In this document: positions 18,288-32,625 of the stretch, piece by piece
How the letters are laid out: each line of letters begins with the position of its first letter
Position numbering within the stretch: the first letter of the stretch is position 1
DNA from: Kocuria salsicia
GTDB taxonomy: Bacteria; Actinomycetota; Actinomycetes; Actinomycetales; Micrococcaceae
Reading direction: 5' to 3'
NCBI RefSeq assembly: GCF_007681555.1
Contig: NZ_VELE01000001.1
Location: forward strand, 62,001-126,000
DNA: 64,000 bases
Position numbers and translations under genes: made by a program
Notes under the pieces: model-generated
Seen by the model: the letters and a program-made list of their open reading frames with translations, nothing else
Databases searched by the model: none
What the model was told of the DNA's origin: nothing

Positions 18288-19746
18288 TCACACGCTGAGG
18301 TCGATGGCGCGCTCCGAGGGCTCCACGGGCTCCGGCAGCCGGGTCTGGCCGGTCAGGTGGCGCTCCACGTGGGCTGCGCACGCGCGGCCCTCCGCAATGG
18401 CCCACACCACGAGGGACTGCCCCCGCCCGGCGTCACCGCACGAGAACACCCCGTCCACCGCGGTCATGTAGGTCTCGTCCCGGTCCACGTTGCTGCGCCG
18501 GTCCAGGGCCACGGGCAGCTGCTCGGTGAGCTCGTCCGACTCGTTGCCGGTGAAGCCCAGCGCAAGGAACACGAGGTCCGCCGGCAGCACCTTCTCCGTG
18601 CCGGGCGCGGGCACGCGGGAACCGTCCTCGCGGTACTGGGTCTCGGCGACCTTCAGGCCGGTGAGCCTGCCCTGCTCGTCGCCCACGAACTCGACGGTCG
18701 AGGCCAGGTACGTGCGCTCACCGCCCTCCTCGTGGGACGTGGAGACCTCGAAGACGCGCGGCATCATGGGCCAGGGCTCCTCGTCCGCCCGGTCCACCGG
18801 GGGCTTGCGCCCGATCGCAAGCGACGTCACGGACGCCGCACCCTGGCGCAGGGCCGTACCGATGCAGTCGGAACCCGTGTCTCCGCCGCCCAGGACGATC
18901 ACGTTCTTGCCCCTCGCATCGATCAGGTCCGGGACCTCCCGGCCCGCCACGTGCTTGTTCGAGCGCACGAGGTAGTCCATGGCGAAGTGCACGCCGTCCA
19001 GCTCGCGGCCGGGGATCTCGAGGTCGCGGGGCCGCGTGGCACCGGTGGCGACGATCACGGCGTCGTAGCGACGGCGCAGCACGTCCCACGTGATGTCCCT
19101 GCCGATCTCCACGCCGGCGCGGAACTTGGTGCCCTCCTGGCGCATGATCTCCAGGCGGCGCTCCAGGACCGACTTCTCGAGCTTGAAGTCCGGGATGCCG
19201 TAGCGCAGCAGACCTCCGATGGCGTCGTCGCGCTCGTAGACCGCAACGGTGAACCCGGCCTGGGTGAGCTGCTGCGCGGCGGCGAGGCCTGCCGGCCCGG
19301 AGCCCACCACGGCCACCGTCTTGCCCACGAGACGCTGCGGGATGTACGGGGTGATGAGGTCGTCGTCGAACGCCTTCTCGCCGATCGCGTACTCGACCTG
19401 TTTGATGGTCACGGCCGGCTGGTTGATGCCCAGCACGCACGAGGACTCGCACGGCGCGGGACACACGCGGCCCGTGAACTCCGGGAAATTGTTTGTCGCG
19501 TGCATGCGCTCGGAGGCCTCGGCCCACTGCTCGCGCCACACGAGGTCGTTCCACTCCGGGATCAGGTTGCCCAGCGGACAGCCCTGGTGGCAGAACGGCA
19601 CGCCGCAGTCCATGCAGCGCCCGGCCTGCTCGTGCATGGTGCCCGCCTCCTGTCGCTGCTGCACCTCTTTCCAGTCCATGAGCCGGACGGGGACCGGCCG
19701 CTTGGGGCGGTCCTCACGCGTGCGGACCTTGAGAAAACCACGGGGA

Positions 19747-19754
<8 letters not shown>
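18288..19754 (-). CDS. gltD: Glutamate synthase, small (beta) subunit
   Basis: GltD (488 residues) passes electrons from NADPH through FAD and two [4Fe-4S] clusters to GltB, which makes glutamate from 2-oxoglutarate and glutamine. The N-terminal cluster cysteines lie in [14 protein letters not shown] (47-59) and in [10 protein letters not shown] near residue 98. The FAD-binding [17 protein letters not shown] starts near 148 and the NADPH-binding [13 protein letters not shown] near 288; the C-terminal [18 protein letters not shown] is the FAD-contacting helix. The GTG start overlaps the last codons of gltB by 8 bases, so the two subunits are made coupled. Confidence 0.97.
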
Positions 19755-24459
<4,705 letters not shown>

Positions 24460-24655
24460 GTGGGAGCTCCTCACCGAGGGGTGGGCAGGTCTGGTGCGTC
24501 GACGAAGCCCGGGGAACACTCGGTGGGTGTGCAGCGGACGTCGTGAGATCCGTGTGACGCGCGGTGTCCGCCCCATTGCGGAAGGAGACGGCTCTGCGAC
24601 GAGCCGAGGATCGTGCCGGGGAACCATGCGGGTGAGCGGTTCCGGCGGGCGCGTG

Positions 24656-24675
24656 GGTAATTTACCACGTTAACC
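24656..24675 (-). promoter_or_regulatory. AT-rich imperfect palindrome upstream of gltB
   Basis: A 20-base AT-rich island in GC-rich DNA, about 200 bases before gltB. On the minus strand it contains GGTAAATTACC (near-palindrome) and the outer pair GGTTA...TTACC. It could bind a nitrogen regulator of gltBD, but I cannot assign it to GlnR or AmtR. The remaining gltB upstream region, 24460-24655, shows nothing recognisable. Confidence 0.35.
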
Positions 24676-24715
24676 GGGTCACTCTGTGCGCCCGCGGGCC
24701 GCCCCCGGCCACGGC

Positions 24716-24749
24716 AGGAAGACCCCGGGCCGGGTCCCGGGGTCTTCCT
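24716..24749 (-). terminator. Terminator of the his-trp-lgt transcript
   Basis: A perfect 14-base stem AGGAAGACCCCGGG/CCCGGGGTCTTCCT with a 6-base loop, 44 bases after the lgt stop codon on the minus strand. Confidence 0.85.
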
Positions 24750-24792
24750 CGGCGCGTGCTGCCAAGCGGTGGTGCGCCGTCGGCGCCTTGTC

Positions 24793-25650
24793 TCAGGCGG
24801 CCGCCCCGACGGCGGGGACTTCCCGCTCCCGCCGTGTGTGACGTCCCGCGACCACGAAGATCGCGATCCCAGCCAGCACGATGAGCAGCGAGGTCCACAC
24901 GTGCACGCGCACCCCCGCGACCATCAGTGCGGGGTCCACTCGCAGGAACAGCTCGATCATGAGCCGCCCGAAGCCGTAGAAGACCATGTACAGCGCGAAC
25001 AGCTGACCGTGGCGCAGCTGGAACCGGCGGTCCAGGGCGAGCAGCAGCACCACGCCCAGCAGGTTCCACAGGCTCTCATAGAGAAATGTGGGGTGGAAGA
25101 GGGTGTCCGCGGGCAGCCCCGCCGGGAAGTTGGGCGAGGACGGGGAGATCTCCAGGCCCCACGGCAGGGTGGTGGGCCTGCCGAAGAGCTCCTGGTTGAA
25201 CCAGTTCCCCCAGCGGCCAACGGCCTGGGCCAGCAGCAGGGCCGGGGCCACGCAGTCAGCGAAGACGGACAGGGACAGCCCGTTGCGGCGGGAGACGAAC
25301 CACGCCGCGCCCGCCCCGAAGAGCACCGCGCCCATGATGCCGAGGCCGCCCTCCCAGATCCGGAACACCGCGAGCGGGTCCGCCCCGACGCCGAAGTACC
25401 CCGCGGGGTCGGTGATCAGCACGTGGTAGGCCCGCGCGCCCACAATCCCGGCGACGACCGCCCAGAAGATGATGTCCCACAGCACGTCCGGGTCCTGGCC
25501 CCGCGCACGCCAGCGGCGGGACGTCAGCCAGATGGCCAGGGCGATGCCCAGCAAGATGCACAGTGCGTAGAAGTGCAGGGTGAAGAGGCCCAGGTGGATG
25601 CTGCTGACGCTCGGGGACGGGATGGACGCGGGGACCACGAGCGCGGTCAC
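24793..25650 (-). CDS. lgt: Prolipoprotein diacylglyceryl transferase
   Basis: Lgt (285 residues) attaches diacylglycerol to the lipobox cysteine of lipoproteins in the cytoplasmic membrane. Seven or so hydrophobic segments are visible, with the family signature GRWGNWFNQELFGRP near residue 140, the upstream IWEGGLGIMGA, the HPTFLYESLWNL segment, and FYGFGRLMIELFLR near the end. The GTG start overlaps the trpA stop as GTGA, so it is coupled to trpA; the open frame upstream is only the trpA shadow. A trpA-lgt-gltB order is common in Micrococcales. It ends with a short basic C-terminus, and the operon terminator follows. Confidence 0.96.
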   Translation of the reverse strand: MTALVVPASIPSPSVSSIHLGLFTLHFYALCILLGIALAIWLTSRRWRARGQDPDVLWDIIFWAVVAGIVGARAYHVLITDPAGYFGVGADPLAVFRIWEGGLGIMGAVLFGAGAAWFVSRRNGLSLSVFADCVAPALLLAQAVGRWGNWFNQELFGRPTTLPWGLEISPSSPNFPAGLPADTLFHPTFLYESLWNLLGVVLLLALDRRFQLRHGQLFALYMVFYGFGRLMIELFLRVDPALMVAGVRVHVWTSLLIVLAGIAIFVVAGRHTRREREVPAVGAAA

Positions 25651-26504
25651 TCGCGTCCAGCCAGGTGCGCGGCCAGGCGGCCGACGGCGTCGGGCCCGCC
25701 CTCGCCCAGGGCGCGAACGAGGGCCGTGCCCACGATCACGCCGTCCGCGTAGGCCCCGATCTCCAGCACGTGCTCCCGGGAGGAGACTCCCAGGCCCACG
25801 CACACGCGCTCGGCACCAGCCTCGCGCGCCCGCCGCACGACGTCCTCGGCGGCGGAGGAGACCTGGTCGCGGGTGCCCGTGACGCCCATGACCGAGACGG
25901 CGTACACGAAGCCCGATGCCGCGCCGACCGTCATGTTCATGCGCTCGCGCGTGGTGGAGGGCGCCACCAGGAAGATCCGGTCCAGGCCGTGCGCCTCGGA
26001 TGCGGCAAACCACTCGGAGGCCTCGTCCGGGATGAGGTCCGGGGTGATGATCCCCGCTCCCCCGGCCTCCGCCAGCCGGCGGGCGAACTCGTCCACGCCG
26101 GTCTGCAGCACGGGGTTCCAGTAGGTCATCACCACGGGCACGGCGTCCGTCTGCTCGGCGACGGCACGCACCACGGTGAACACGTCTGCCACACGGAAGC
26201 CGTTGGCCAGCGCCTTCGTGGTGGCGGCCTGGATCACGGGACCGTCCATCACCGGGTCCGAGTACGGGATGCCGATCTCGATGATGTCTGCGCCGTTCTG
26301 CCCGAGCGCGACGGCGGCCGCGACCGACTCCTCGACGGTCGGGAAGCCGGCCGGCAGGTAACCCACGAGGGCGGGCCGCCCCTGCGCACGGCAGTCCTCG
26401 ATGCGGCGCGAGAGTGCGGAGTCACCGTTGCGGGAGAGCCCGGCGGGGACGATGCGCTCGGTCAGCGTGGCGGGCGTGGTGGCGTTCGTTCCGGTGGTGC
26501 TCAC
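25647..26504 (-). CDS. trpA: Tryptophan synthase alpha subunit
   Basis: TrpA (285 residues) cleaves indole-3-glycerol phosphate to indole and glyceraldehyde 3-phosphate, passing indole to TrpB. The catalytic segments [15 protein letters not shown] (near 47) and [19 protein letters not shown] with the catalytic Glu and Asp are present, as is [15 protein letters not shown]. The GTG start overlaps the stop codon of the trpC-trpB fusion by 4 bases (GTGA), indicating coupled synthesis with its partner. About 20 N-terminal residues precede the usual start of the barrel. Downstream it overlaps lgt in the same way. Confidence 0.97.
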   Translation of the reverse strand: MSTTGTNATTPATLTERIVPAGLSRNGDSALSRRIEDCRAQGRPALVGYLPAGFPTVEESVAAAVALGQNGADIIEIGIPYSDPVMDGPVIQAATTKALANGFRVADVFTVVRAVAEQTDAVPVVMTYWNPVLQTGVDEFARRLAEAGGAGIITPDLIPDEASEWFAASEAHGLDRIFLVAPSTTRERMNMTVGAASGFVYAVSVMGVTGTRDQVSSAAEDVVRRAREAGAERVCVGLGVSSREHVLEIGAYADGVIVGTALVRALGEGGPDAVGRLAAHLAGRE

Positions 26505-28666
26505 AGTTGTTCGCCTTTCTGGGCCACGCGTTCCTCGTGGCTGTCCTGCGGGAGCATGTCGAACCACTCGGCGGCGGCGGCGACGTCCTTGTCGCCGCGC
26601 CCGGAGAGAGAGACCATGATGATCTTCTGGGCGGCGACCTCCGGACCGAGCTCGCGCACCCAGTTCGCGGCGACCTCGCGGGCCCCCGCCAGCGCGTGGG
26701 AGGACTCGATCGCGGGGATGATCCCCTCGGTGCGGCACAGCAGCTGGAAGGCGTCCATGGCCTGGGCGTCCGTGACGGCCTCGTACTTCACCCGCCCAAT
26801 CGAGTGCAGATAGGAGTGCTCCGGGCCCACAGCGGGGTAGTCCAAGCCGGCGGAGATCGAGTGGGACTCCACCGTCTGCCCGTCCGTGTCCTGCATCAGG
26901 AACGTCCTGGAGCCGTGCATCACGCCCGGACGCCCGAGCGTGATGGTCGCCGCGTGGCGGCCGGTCTCCACGCCGTCGCCGCCTGCCTCGTTGCCGTAGA
27001 GCTCCACCGAGGCGTCATCCAGGAAACCATGGAAGATGCCGATGGCGTTGGAGCCACCGCCCACGCACGCCGTCACGGCGTCCGGCAGGCGCCCGGCCTT
27101 CTCGAGGATCTGGGCGCGCGCCTCCTCGCCGATCTGCTCGTGGAAGTAGCGGACCATCGCCGGGAACGGGTGCGGGCCGGCCGCTGTGCCAAGCAGGTAG
27201 TGGGTGGTGTCCACGGAGGCCACCCAGTCCCGCAACGCCTCGTTGATCGCGTCCTTCAAGGTGCGCGAGCCGTTGGTCACGGCCACCACCTCGGCGCCGA
27301 GCAGCCGCATCCGCGCGACGTTCAGCGCCTGGCGGCGGGTGTCCTCCTCGCCCATGTAGACGCAGCACTTCATGCCGAACAGCGCGGCGGCGGTGGCGGT
27401 GGCCACGCCGTGCTGGCCCGCGCCCGTCTCCGCGATCAGGCGCGTCTTGCCCATGCGACGGGCGAGCAGCGCCTGGCCGAGCACGTTGTTGATCTTGTGG
27501 GAGCCCGTGTGGTTGAGGTCCTCGCGCTTGAGAAACACTCGCACACCGAGCTCGGCGCCGAAGCGTTCGGCCTCGGTGAGCATGGAGGGCCGGCCCGCGT
27601 AGTCGCGGGAGAGCCGCGCGAACTCCTCGAGGAACTCCTCGTCCGTGCGGGCCTTGTCGAAGGTCTCGGTGAGCTCGTCCAGTGCGGCCACGAGGGACTC
27701 GGGCATCCAGCGCCCGCCGAAGTCCCCGAAGTACGGCCCCGGGGCCTCGCGCAGCGACGACGCCGTGCCCTGGGCGGTCTCCCCCGCCACCTGGGCGGCG
27801 GCGAACGCGGCCTGAGCGGCCGGCGGGGTGGCGCCATCCAGGTGCTCGGCCCGCGCGAGGGCGCCGACCTCACGGAAGCGGGAGATGCTCTGTGCGGGAT
27901 CGTCGGAGGTCACGAGGACCTCCCCGGCGAGGACGGCGTTCGCACCGTGACCGGCGTAGAGCCGAATCTGCTCCTCGCCCAGCACACCGGACTCCGCCAC
28001 GACCACGACGTCCTGCGGCATGGCTCCGGCGAGCCGGCCGAAGGTGTGGACATCCACCTCCAGGGTCTTGAGGTTGCGCGTGTTCACGCCGATGATCCGC
28101 GCGCCGGAGGCCACCGCTCGCTCGACCTCCTCCGCCGTGTGCGTCTCCACGAGGGCGTGCATGCCGAGCTCGTGGGTGAGCTCGAGCAGGTGGCGCAGTG
28201 CGGCGTCGTCGAGCGCGGCGACGATGAGCAGAACGAGGTCCGCTCCGTGCGCGCGGGCCTCCCACACCTGGTAGTCCTCGACCACGAAGTCCTTGCGAAG
28301 CACGGGGATGCCCACCGCGGCGCGGACGGCGTCGAGGTCAGCGAGCGAGCCGCCGAATCGGCGCTGCTCCGTGAGCACGGAGATCGCCGAGGCACCTCCG
28401 CGCTCGTAGCTCGCGGCCAGCTCCGCCGGGTCCGTGATCTCGGCGAGCGCCCCCTTGGAGGGGCTCGAGCGCTTGACCTCCGCGATCACCTGCACGCTCG
28501 CGGGCTCCGAGCCGCGCAGGGCGGCCTCGGCATCGAGCGCGGGACCGCGCTGGGCCACGGCACGCTGCAGCTCCTCGAGGCTCACCGCGGCCCGGCGGGT
28601 CTCGAGGTCCTCACGCACCCCCTCGATGATCTGGTCCAGCACCGTAGCGCTGTGCTGCTGCGTCAT
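26501..28666 (-). CDS. trpCB: Indole-3-glycerol phosphate synthase fused to tryptophan synthase beta subunit
   Basis: A single 721-residue frame joins TrpC (residues 1 to about 275) to TrpB (about 310 to the end). TrpC shows [27 protein letters not shown] and VVAESGVLG, the IGPS active-site strands. TrpB shows [16 protein letters not shown] at its start, the PLP lysine in [14 protein letters not shown] (near residue 391), AGQHGVATA and the phosphate-binding [10 protein letters not shown]. The linker is Ala/Gln/Glu-rich and has no start codon with a ribosome binding site. All catalytic parts appear intact, so both reactions are expected. The start was set at an ATG with GAGGAG four bases before it. 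trpA follows with a 4-base overlap. TrpC and TrpB are usually separate proteins. Confidence 0.96.
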   Translation of the reverse strand: MTQQHSATVLDQIIEGVREDLETRRAAVSLEELQRAVAQRGPALDAEAALRGSEPASVQVIAEVKRSSPSKGALAEITDPAELAASYERGGASAISVLTEQRRFGGSLADLDAVRAAVGIPVLRKDFVVEDYQVWEARAHGADLVLLIVAALDDAALRHLLELTHELGMHALVETHTAEEVERAVASGARIIGVNTRNLKTLEVDVHTFGRLAGAMPQDVVVVAESGVLGEEQIRLYAGHGANAVLAGEVLVTSDDPAQSISRFREVGALARAEHLDGATPPAAQAAFAAAQVAGETAQGTASSLREAPGPYFGDFGGRWMPESLVAALDELTETFDKARTDEEFLEEFARLSRDYAGRPSMLTEAERFGAELGVRVFLKREDLNHTGSHKINNVLGQALLARRMGKTRLIAETGAGQHGVATATAAALFGMKCCVYMGEEDTRRQALNVARMRLLGAEVVAVTNGSRTLKDAINEALRDWVASVDTTHYLLGTAAGPHPFPAMVRYFHEQIGEEARAQILEKAGRLPDAVTACVGGGSNAIGIFHGFLDDASVELYGNEAGGDGVETGRHAATITLGRPGVMHGSRTFLMQDTDGQTVESHSISAGLDYPAVGPEHSYLHSIGRVKYEAVTDAQAMDAFQLLCRTEGIIPAIESSHALAGAREVAANWVRELGPEVAAQKIIMVSLSGRGDKDVAAAAEWFDMLPQDSHEERVAQKGEQL

Positions 28667-28723
28667 GCGTCTCCTCATTCGTCGGTCCGCAGGCCGGTGC
28701 CGCAGCACCCGGCGTGCGGAAGA

Positions 28724-28760
28724 CGATGACCAGTTCCGCGGTGCGTGGAACTGGTCATCG
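28724..28760 (-). repeat. 14-base inverted repeat between the HGxxPAAW gene and trpCB
   Basis: CGATGACCAGTTCC and its perfect complement are separated by 9 bases, 60-95 bases before trpCB. No T-run follows. It may be an attenuator, a processing site or an mRNA-stabilising hairpin. A 27-codon frame starts inside it on the minus strand but contains no Trp codons, so classical leader-peptide attenuation is not supported. Confidence 0.6.
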
Positions 28761-28795
28761 TCGATGGTTGTGCGTGCTGGTCCCGGACTCGGGGA

Positions 28796-29041
28796 TCAGT
28801 GGGACGCGGTCTTTGAACCGCCCTTGCCGTAGCCCATGGCCTTCAGGACGATCCCCACGATCACGCCCACCACGATCAGGCCGACACCCACCACGGTGAC
28901 CGGGGTGGAGGCCATCACGAAGCCGGTGCAGCCGACGATGACGCCCACGGTCATCACGGCCACGCAGGCCCACCCGGCCACGGTGTTGCCGTGGCCCACC
29001 GCGGCGGTGTGGTCCAGGATGATCTGATCGGTGTTCGACAT
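28796..29041 (-). CDS. HGxxPAAW-type small membrane protein of the trp cluster
   Basis: An 81-residue protein with two hydrophobic segments separated by a short turn and a Lys/Gly-rich C-terminal tail. The N-terminal HGNTVAGW matches the HGxxPAAW motif that names this actinobacterial family, commonly found between the Trp-associated membrane protein and trpC. Its function is not known; membrane association with tryptophan synthesis or transport is inferred from context only. The ATG has GGGAGAG upstream; a longer in-frame start would add 29 hydrophilic residues not expected for the family. Confidence 0.8.
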   Translation of the reverse strand: MSNTDQIILDHTAAVGHGNTVAGWACVAVMTVGVIVGCTGFVMASTPVTVVGVGLIVVGVIVGIVLKAMGYGKGGSKTASH

Positions 29042-29168
29042 TCGTGTCCACTCTCCCGTGCCGGTTGAGCCTGTGGCCCATGGTGTGCTGCGCCCGCGTG
29101 GTGTGCGGGTCGGATTCTCTGGCTCCATTGTGCCACTATCCGGCGTCTGCCCCGGGCAGCCACGCGAC

Positions 29169-29837
29169 TCAGTCTCCGGTGGGATCCTCGCCGCGGGTCA
29201 GGGCGTCCCAGGTGTCGATGTCGTCCGCGTGCTCCGCGGCCTGAGCCTGCCCCACCGTGGTCGGGGTGCCGACGTCGCCCGGCGCGGGGGTGCCCGACGT
29301 CGCCGTTGCCGGCGCCTCGCCGTTGCCACCCTGGGCCCCCGCGCCCGTGACCGCCGCGCGGTCGTAGCGCTGAGAGGCCTGGCGGCGCACGCGCTGGGCG
29401 ACCAGGACGAGCCACACCCCGCACAGCCCCAGCAGCACCGCGGCGGCCACTGCGCCCCAGGGCCACCCGGTGAGGGCGTAGTCGCCGCCCTCGTTGATCA
29501 CGCCGGTGCGCGTGCCCACGGTGGGCTGCGCCGCGGCGCGGGCGTCGGTGGTGACGGCCAGGACCGCCACCACCGCCCCCGCACCCGCCAGTGCCACGAC
29601 GACACCGACGACGCTGCGCAGCCACCGGCCGCCGAGCACGGACGCCACCGCCGCGACGGCGGCCACGAGGCCCAGGGCGGTCACGGCCGGAGCGGCGTCG
29701 GAACCCGTCACATCCACCGTGACCGGCTGCAGGGACGTGGTGACCCCGGCGTGGATCCAGGTCTGTGTGGTGGTGCCGAACAGGGCCAGGGCACACAGCA
29801 GCGTGACCAGGACGGCGGGTGCGGTACGGCGCAGCAA
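29169..29837 (-). CDS. Trp biosynthesis-associated membrane protein
   Basis: A 222-residue membrane protein of the actinobacterial Trp-operon-associated family: an N-terminal hydrophobic helix (VLVTLLCALALFGTT) followed by the family-type TQTWIH, two central helices, a loop with TGWPWG and a last helix, then a long Ala/Gly/Thr-rich cytosolic tail. The start is inferred to be TTG, since GAGGAG lies 6 bases before it and no ATG or GTG is available. It follows trpE by 32 bases in the same operon. Function unknown; the family is known only by its constant position next to trpE/trpC. Confidence 0.82.
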   Translation of the reverse strand: MLRRTAPAVLVTLLCALALFGTTTQTWIHAGVTTSLQPVTVDVTGSDAAPAVTALGLVAAVAAVASVLGGRWLRSVVGVVVALAGAGAVVAVLAVTTDARAAAQPTVGTRTGVINEGGDYALTGWPWGAVAAAVLLGLCGVWLVLVAQRVRRQASQRYDRAAVTGAGAQGGNGEAPATATSGTPAPGDVGTPTTVGQAQAAEHADDIDTWDALTRGEDPTGD

Positions 29838-29869
29838 TCTCAGCTCCTCGCGGGATGCGGTGGGGGTTC

Positions 29870-31429
29870 TCAGCGCTGCAGGGAGCGCAGGGACTCGGCG
29901 ATCAGCGCCGCGCGCAGCGGTGCCGTGGCCTTGTTGAGGGACTCGAGGGCTTCCGTCTCCGGATCCGAGTCCGCCACGATACCCCCGCCCGCCTGGACGT
30001 ACGCCGTGCCCTCGAGAAGCAGCGCGGTGCGGATGGCGATGGCCATGTCCATGTTGCCCGCGAAGTCCATGTACCCGACCACGCCGCCGTACACCGCCCG
30101 GCGCAGCGGTTCGTACTCGTCGAGCAGCCGCAGGGCGCGCGGCTTGGGCGCACCCGAGAGGGTCCCGGCAGGGAAGGTTGCGGCGAGCACGTCGTACGCG
30201 CTGACGTCCTCGCGCATGCGGGCCACCACGGTGGAGCACAGGTGCATGATGTGGCTGAAGCGCTCGATCTCCATGAACTCGCTGACGTCCACGCTGCCGG
30301 GCTCGGCGATCCGCGAGAGGTCGTTGCGCGCGAGGTCCACGAGCATGAGGTGCTCCGCGCGCTCCTTCTGGTCCGCGAGCAGCTCCTGGCCCAGGGCCAC
30401 GTCCTCGTCCACCGTGGCGCCCCGCGGCCGCGAACCGGCAATGGGGTGGGTCACGGCCTCCCTGCCGGTGACCGTCACGAGCGCCTCGGGCGAGGACCCC
30501 ACGATCGAGTAGGGCCGCCCGTCCGCGTCCTGGAACGAGTACAGGTACATGTACGGGCTCGGGTTGATCCGCCGCAGCGTGCGGTAGACGTCCAGGGAGC
30601 TCGCACCGCACTCGGCCTCGAAGCGGCGGGAGACGACCACCTGGAAGATGTCCCCGTCCACGATCGCCCGCTTGCCGCGCTCGATGGCGGACATGAACAG
30701 CTCGCGGTCCCACGACTGACTCACGGCGGACTCCACGTCCCCGGAGTCGAGGTCCTCCCGGTCCGTGACCGAGACGGTGGTGTGCCCGAGCGGGGTGGCC
30801 AGCCGGTCCACCATGGAGCGCAGCCGGCGGACGGCGTCGTGGTAGGCGGCGTCCGCGTTCTCGTCGGTGCCGTTGACGTTCACGGCGTTGGCGACGAGCA
30901 TCACGGTGCCGTCCTTGCTGTCGTGCACCGCCATGTCCGAGACGAGGTTCATGGCGAGCTCGGGCATGTGCAGGTCATCCTCGGGCGGGTCCGGCAGCTT
31001 CTCCCAGTGCCGCACGGCCTCCCAGCCCACGAAGCCGACCATCCCGCTCGTCAGGGGAGGCACGCCCTCGAAGGGCTCGGTGTGCAGCAGCTCCATGGTG
31101 GCACGCAGGGCCTCCATGGGGTCGCCGTCCGTGGGAGCGCCCGCCGGCGCCTCGCCAAGCCAGTGGGCCTGGCCGTCCTTCGACGTCAGCGTGGCCACGG
31201 AGCCGGCACCCACGAACGAGTAGCGCGACCACACGCCGCCCTCGGCCGCGGACTCCAGCAGGAACGTGCCGGCTGCGGGGTCACCGTCGCGGGTGACCAG
31301 GCACCGGTACAGGCCCACGGGCGTCAGGGCGTCCGCGAGGACGGTGGTGCGCACCGGGATCACACGGCGCGTGCGCGCGTACTCCCGGAACTCCTCGAGG
31401 GTGGGTGTGATGGTGCCGAGGTCCCGCAT
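29870..31429 (-). CDS. trpE: Anthranilate synthase component I
   Basis: TrpE (519 residues) makes anthranilate from chorismate with ammonia from a glutaminase partner (TrpG), which is not in this window. The N-terminal feedback region contains the LLES element (FLLESAAEGGVWSRYSFVG), where tryptophan binds in the family. The chorismate-binding domain shows FQVVVSRRFE, HPIAGSRPRGAT, DLARNDLSRIAEPGSV and VQAGGGIVADSDPE. The ATG follows the hisI stop codon directly, with AAAAGG upstream, so his and trp genes are coupled. This his-trp linkage is typical of Micrococcales. Confidence 0.97.
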   Translation of the reverse strand: MRDLGTITPTLEEFREYARTRRVIPVRTTVLADALTPVGLYRCLVTRDGDPAAGTFLLESAAEGGVWSRYSFVGAGSVATLTSKDGQAHWLGEAPAGAPTDGDPMEALRATMELLHTEPFEGVPPLTSGMVGFVGWEAVRHWEKLPDPPEDDLHMPELAMNLVSDMAVHDSKDGTVMLVANAVNVNGTDENADAAYHDAVRRLRSMVDRLATPLGHTTVSVTDREDLDSGDVESAVSQSWDRELFMSAIERGKRAIVDGDIFQVVVSRRFEAECGASSLDVYRTLRRINPSPYMYLYSFQDADGRPYSIVGSSPEALVTVTGREAVTHPIAGSRPRGATVDEDVALGQELLADQKERAEHLMLVDLARNDLSRIAEPGSVDVSEFMEIERFSHIMHLCSTVVARMREDVSAYDVLAATFPAGTLSGAPKPRALRLLDEYEPLRRAVYGGVVGYMDFAGNMDMAIAIRTALLLEGTAYVQAGGGIVADSDPETEALESLNKATAPLRAALIAESLRSLQR

Positions 31430-31810
31430 TCAAACCGCCTTTTCCGCGTGGAGGTCCCGCTCGTCGAAACATGTGCGCGCGCCCGTGTGGCACGCCGCGC
31501 CGGTCTGGTCGACGCGCACCAGCAGGGCGTCCCCGTCGCAGTCCAGGTGGACGGAGTGCACCGTCTGGACGTGCCCTGAGGTGTCCCCCTTGCGCCAGTA
31601 CTCCTGGCGGGAGCGGGACCAGAAGGTCACCCGGCCCTCCGTGAGGGTGCGCCGCAGCGCCTCGTCGTCCATCCAGCCCAGCATGAGCACCTCGAGGGTG
31701 TCGTACTGCTGCACCACGGCCGCCACGAGCCCCGCCGGGTCCCGTTTGAGCAGCTCGGCGATCCGGGGGTCCAGTGCACCCGTGACGCCGGGTTCCTGCG
31801 CCCCGTTCAT
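31430..31810 (-). CDS. hisI: Phosphoribosyl-AMP cyclohydrolase
   Basis: HisI (126 residues) opens the purine ring of phosphoribosyl-AMP, the third step of histidine synthesis, and requires zinc and magnesium. The signature [18 protein letters not shown] is followed by the metal-binding [13 protein letters not shown] and CHTGARTCF. Length fits the monofunctional enzyme; the HisE activity is encoded separately. The ATG shares its A with the hisF stop (TGATG). The larger open frame that extends into hisF is only a shadow. Confidence 0.97.
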   Translation of the reverse strand: MNGAQEPGVTGALDPRIAELLKRDPAGLVAAVVQQYDTLEVLMLGWMDDEALRRTLTEGRVTFWSRSRQEYWRKGDTSGHVQTVHSVHLDCDGDALLVRVDQTGAACHTGARTCFDERDLHAEKAV

Positions 31811-32577
31811 CAGCGCACCTCGCAGCCGGCCGCCCGCAGGGCGTCCTTGACCTGGGCGATCGCCTCGTGCGGGCCGAAGTGGAAGATCGAGGCCGCCAGC
31901 ACGGCGTCGGCACCGGCGGCGACGGCGGGCGGGAAGTGCTCGGGCGCCCCGGCGCCCCCGGAGGCAATCAGGGGCACGCCCACACGCTCGCGCACCGCGG
32001 AGATCATCTCCAGGTCGAAGCCGTTGCGCGTGCCGTCCGCGTCCATGGAGTTCAGCAGGATCTCCCCCACGCCGCGGTCCTCGGCCTCGCGGGCCCACTC
32101 CAGCGCGTCGAGGCCCGTGAGGGTGCGACCGCCGTGCGTGGTGACCTCGAAACCGGACGGGGTGTTGCCCGTGCGCCTGGCGTCCAGGGAGAGCACGAGC
32201 ACCTGGTTGCCGAAACGGTCCGTGATCTCGTCGATCACCCCCGGGCGCGCGACCGCCGCGGTGTTGATCGAGGCCTTGTCCGCCCCGCAGCGCAGCAGCC
32301 GGTCCACGTCCTGGGGCGCGCGGACCCCGCCGCCGACGGTGAGGGGGATGAAGACCTCCTCCGCGGCACGGGAGACGACGTCGAACATCGTGTCCCGCTC
32401 GCTCGAGGACGCGGTGACGTCCAGGAACGTCAGTTCGTCCGCCCCGGCCAGGTTGTACCTGGCGGCGAGCTCCACCGGGTCCCCCGCGTCGCGCAGATTC
32501 TCGAAGTTCACGCCCTTGACCACGCGCCCGGCGTCCACGTCCAGGCACGGTATGACCCGTACGGCCACTCCCATCAC
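31810..32577 (-). CDS. hisF: Imidazole glycerol phosphate synthase, cyclase subunit
   Basis: HisF (255 residues) condenses PRFAR with ammonia to give imidazole glycerol phosphate and AICAR, partnered by HisH (not in this window). The catalytic aspartates are in [16 protein letters not shown] near the N-terminus and in VLSLDARR in the middle of the barrel; the phosphate-binding GGGV and [11 protein letters not shown] are present. The start may be the GTG given here or the ATG immediately after it. hisI overlaps by one base. Confidence 0.97.
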   Translation of the reverse strand: MMGVAVRVIPCLDVDAGRVVKGVNFENLRDAGDPVELAARYNLAGADELTFLDVTASSSERDTMFDVVSRAAEEVFIPLTVGGGVRAPQDVDRLLRCGADKASINTAAVARPGVIDEITDRFGNQVLVLSLDARRTGNTPSGFEVTTHGGRTLTGLDALEWAREAEDRGVGEILLNSMDADGTRNGFDLEMISAVRERVGVPLIASGGAGAPEHFPPAVAAGADAVLAASIFHFGPHEAIAQVKDALRAAGCEVR

Positions 32578-32625
32578 GCCACCGTCCTCACTGTTGCGAT
32601 CAATGCTTCCTGCCCGCGTGGATGC

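Noticed and set aside
28667-28760. Classical Trp leader-peptide attenuator before trpCB
   Set aside because: The only small frame has no Trp codons, and there is no T-run after the hairpin.
31430-32548. An extended 372-codon version of hisI
   Set aside because: The N-terminal part overlaps hisF in another frame and has no family similarity; the ATG at the hisF stop gives the standard HisI length.
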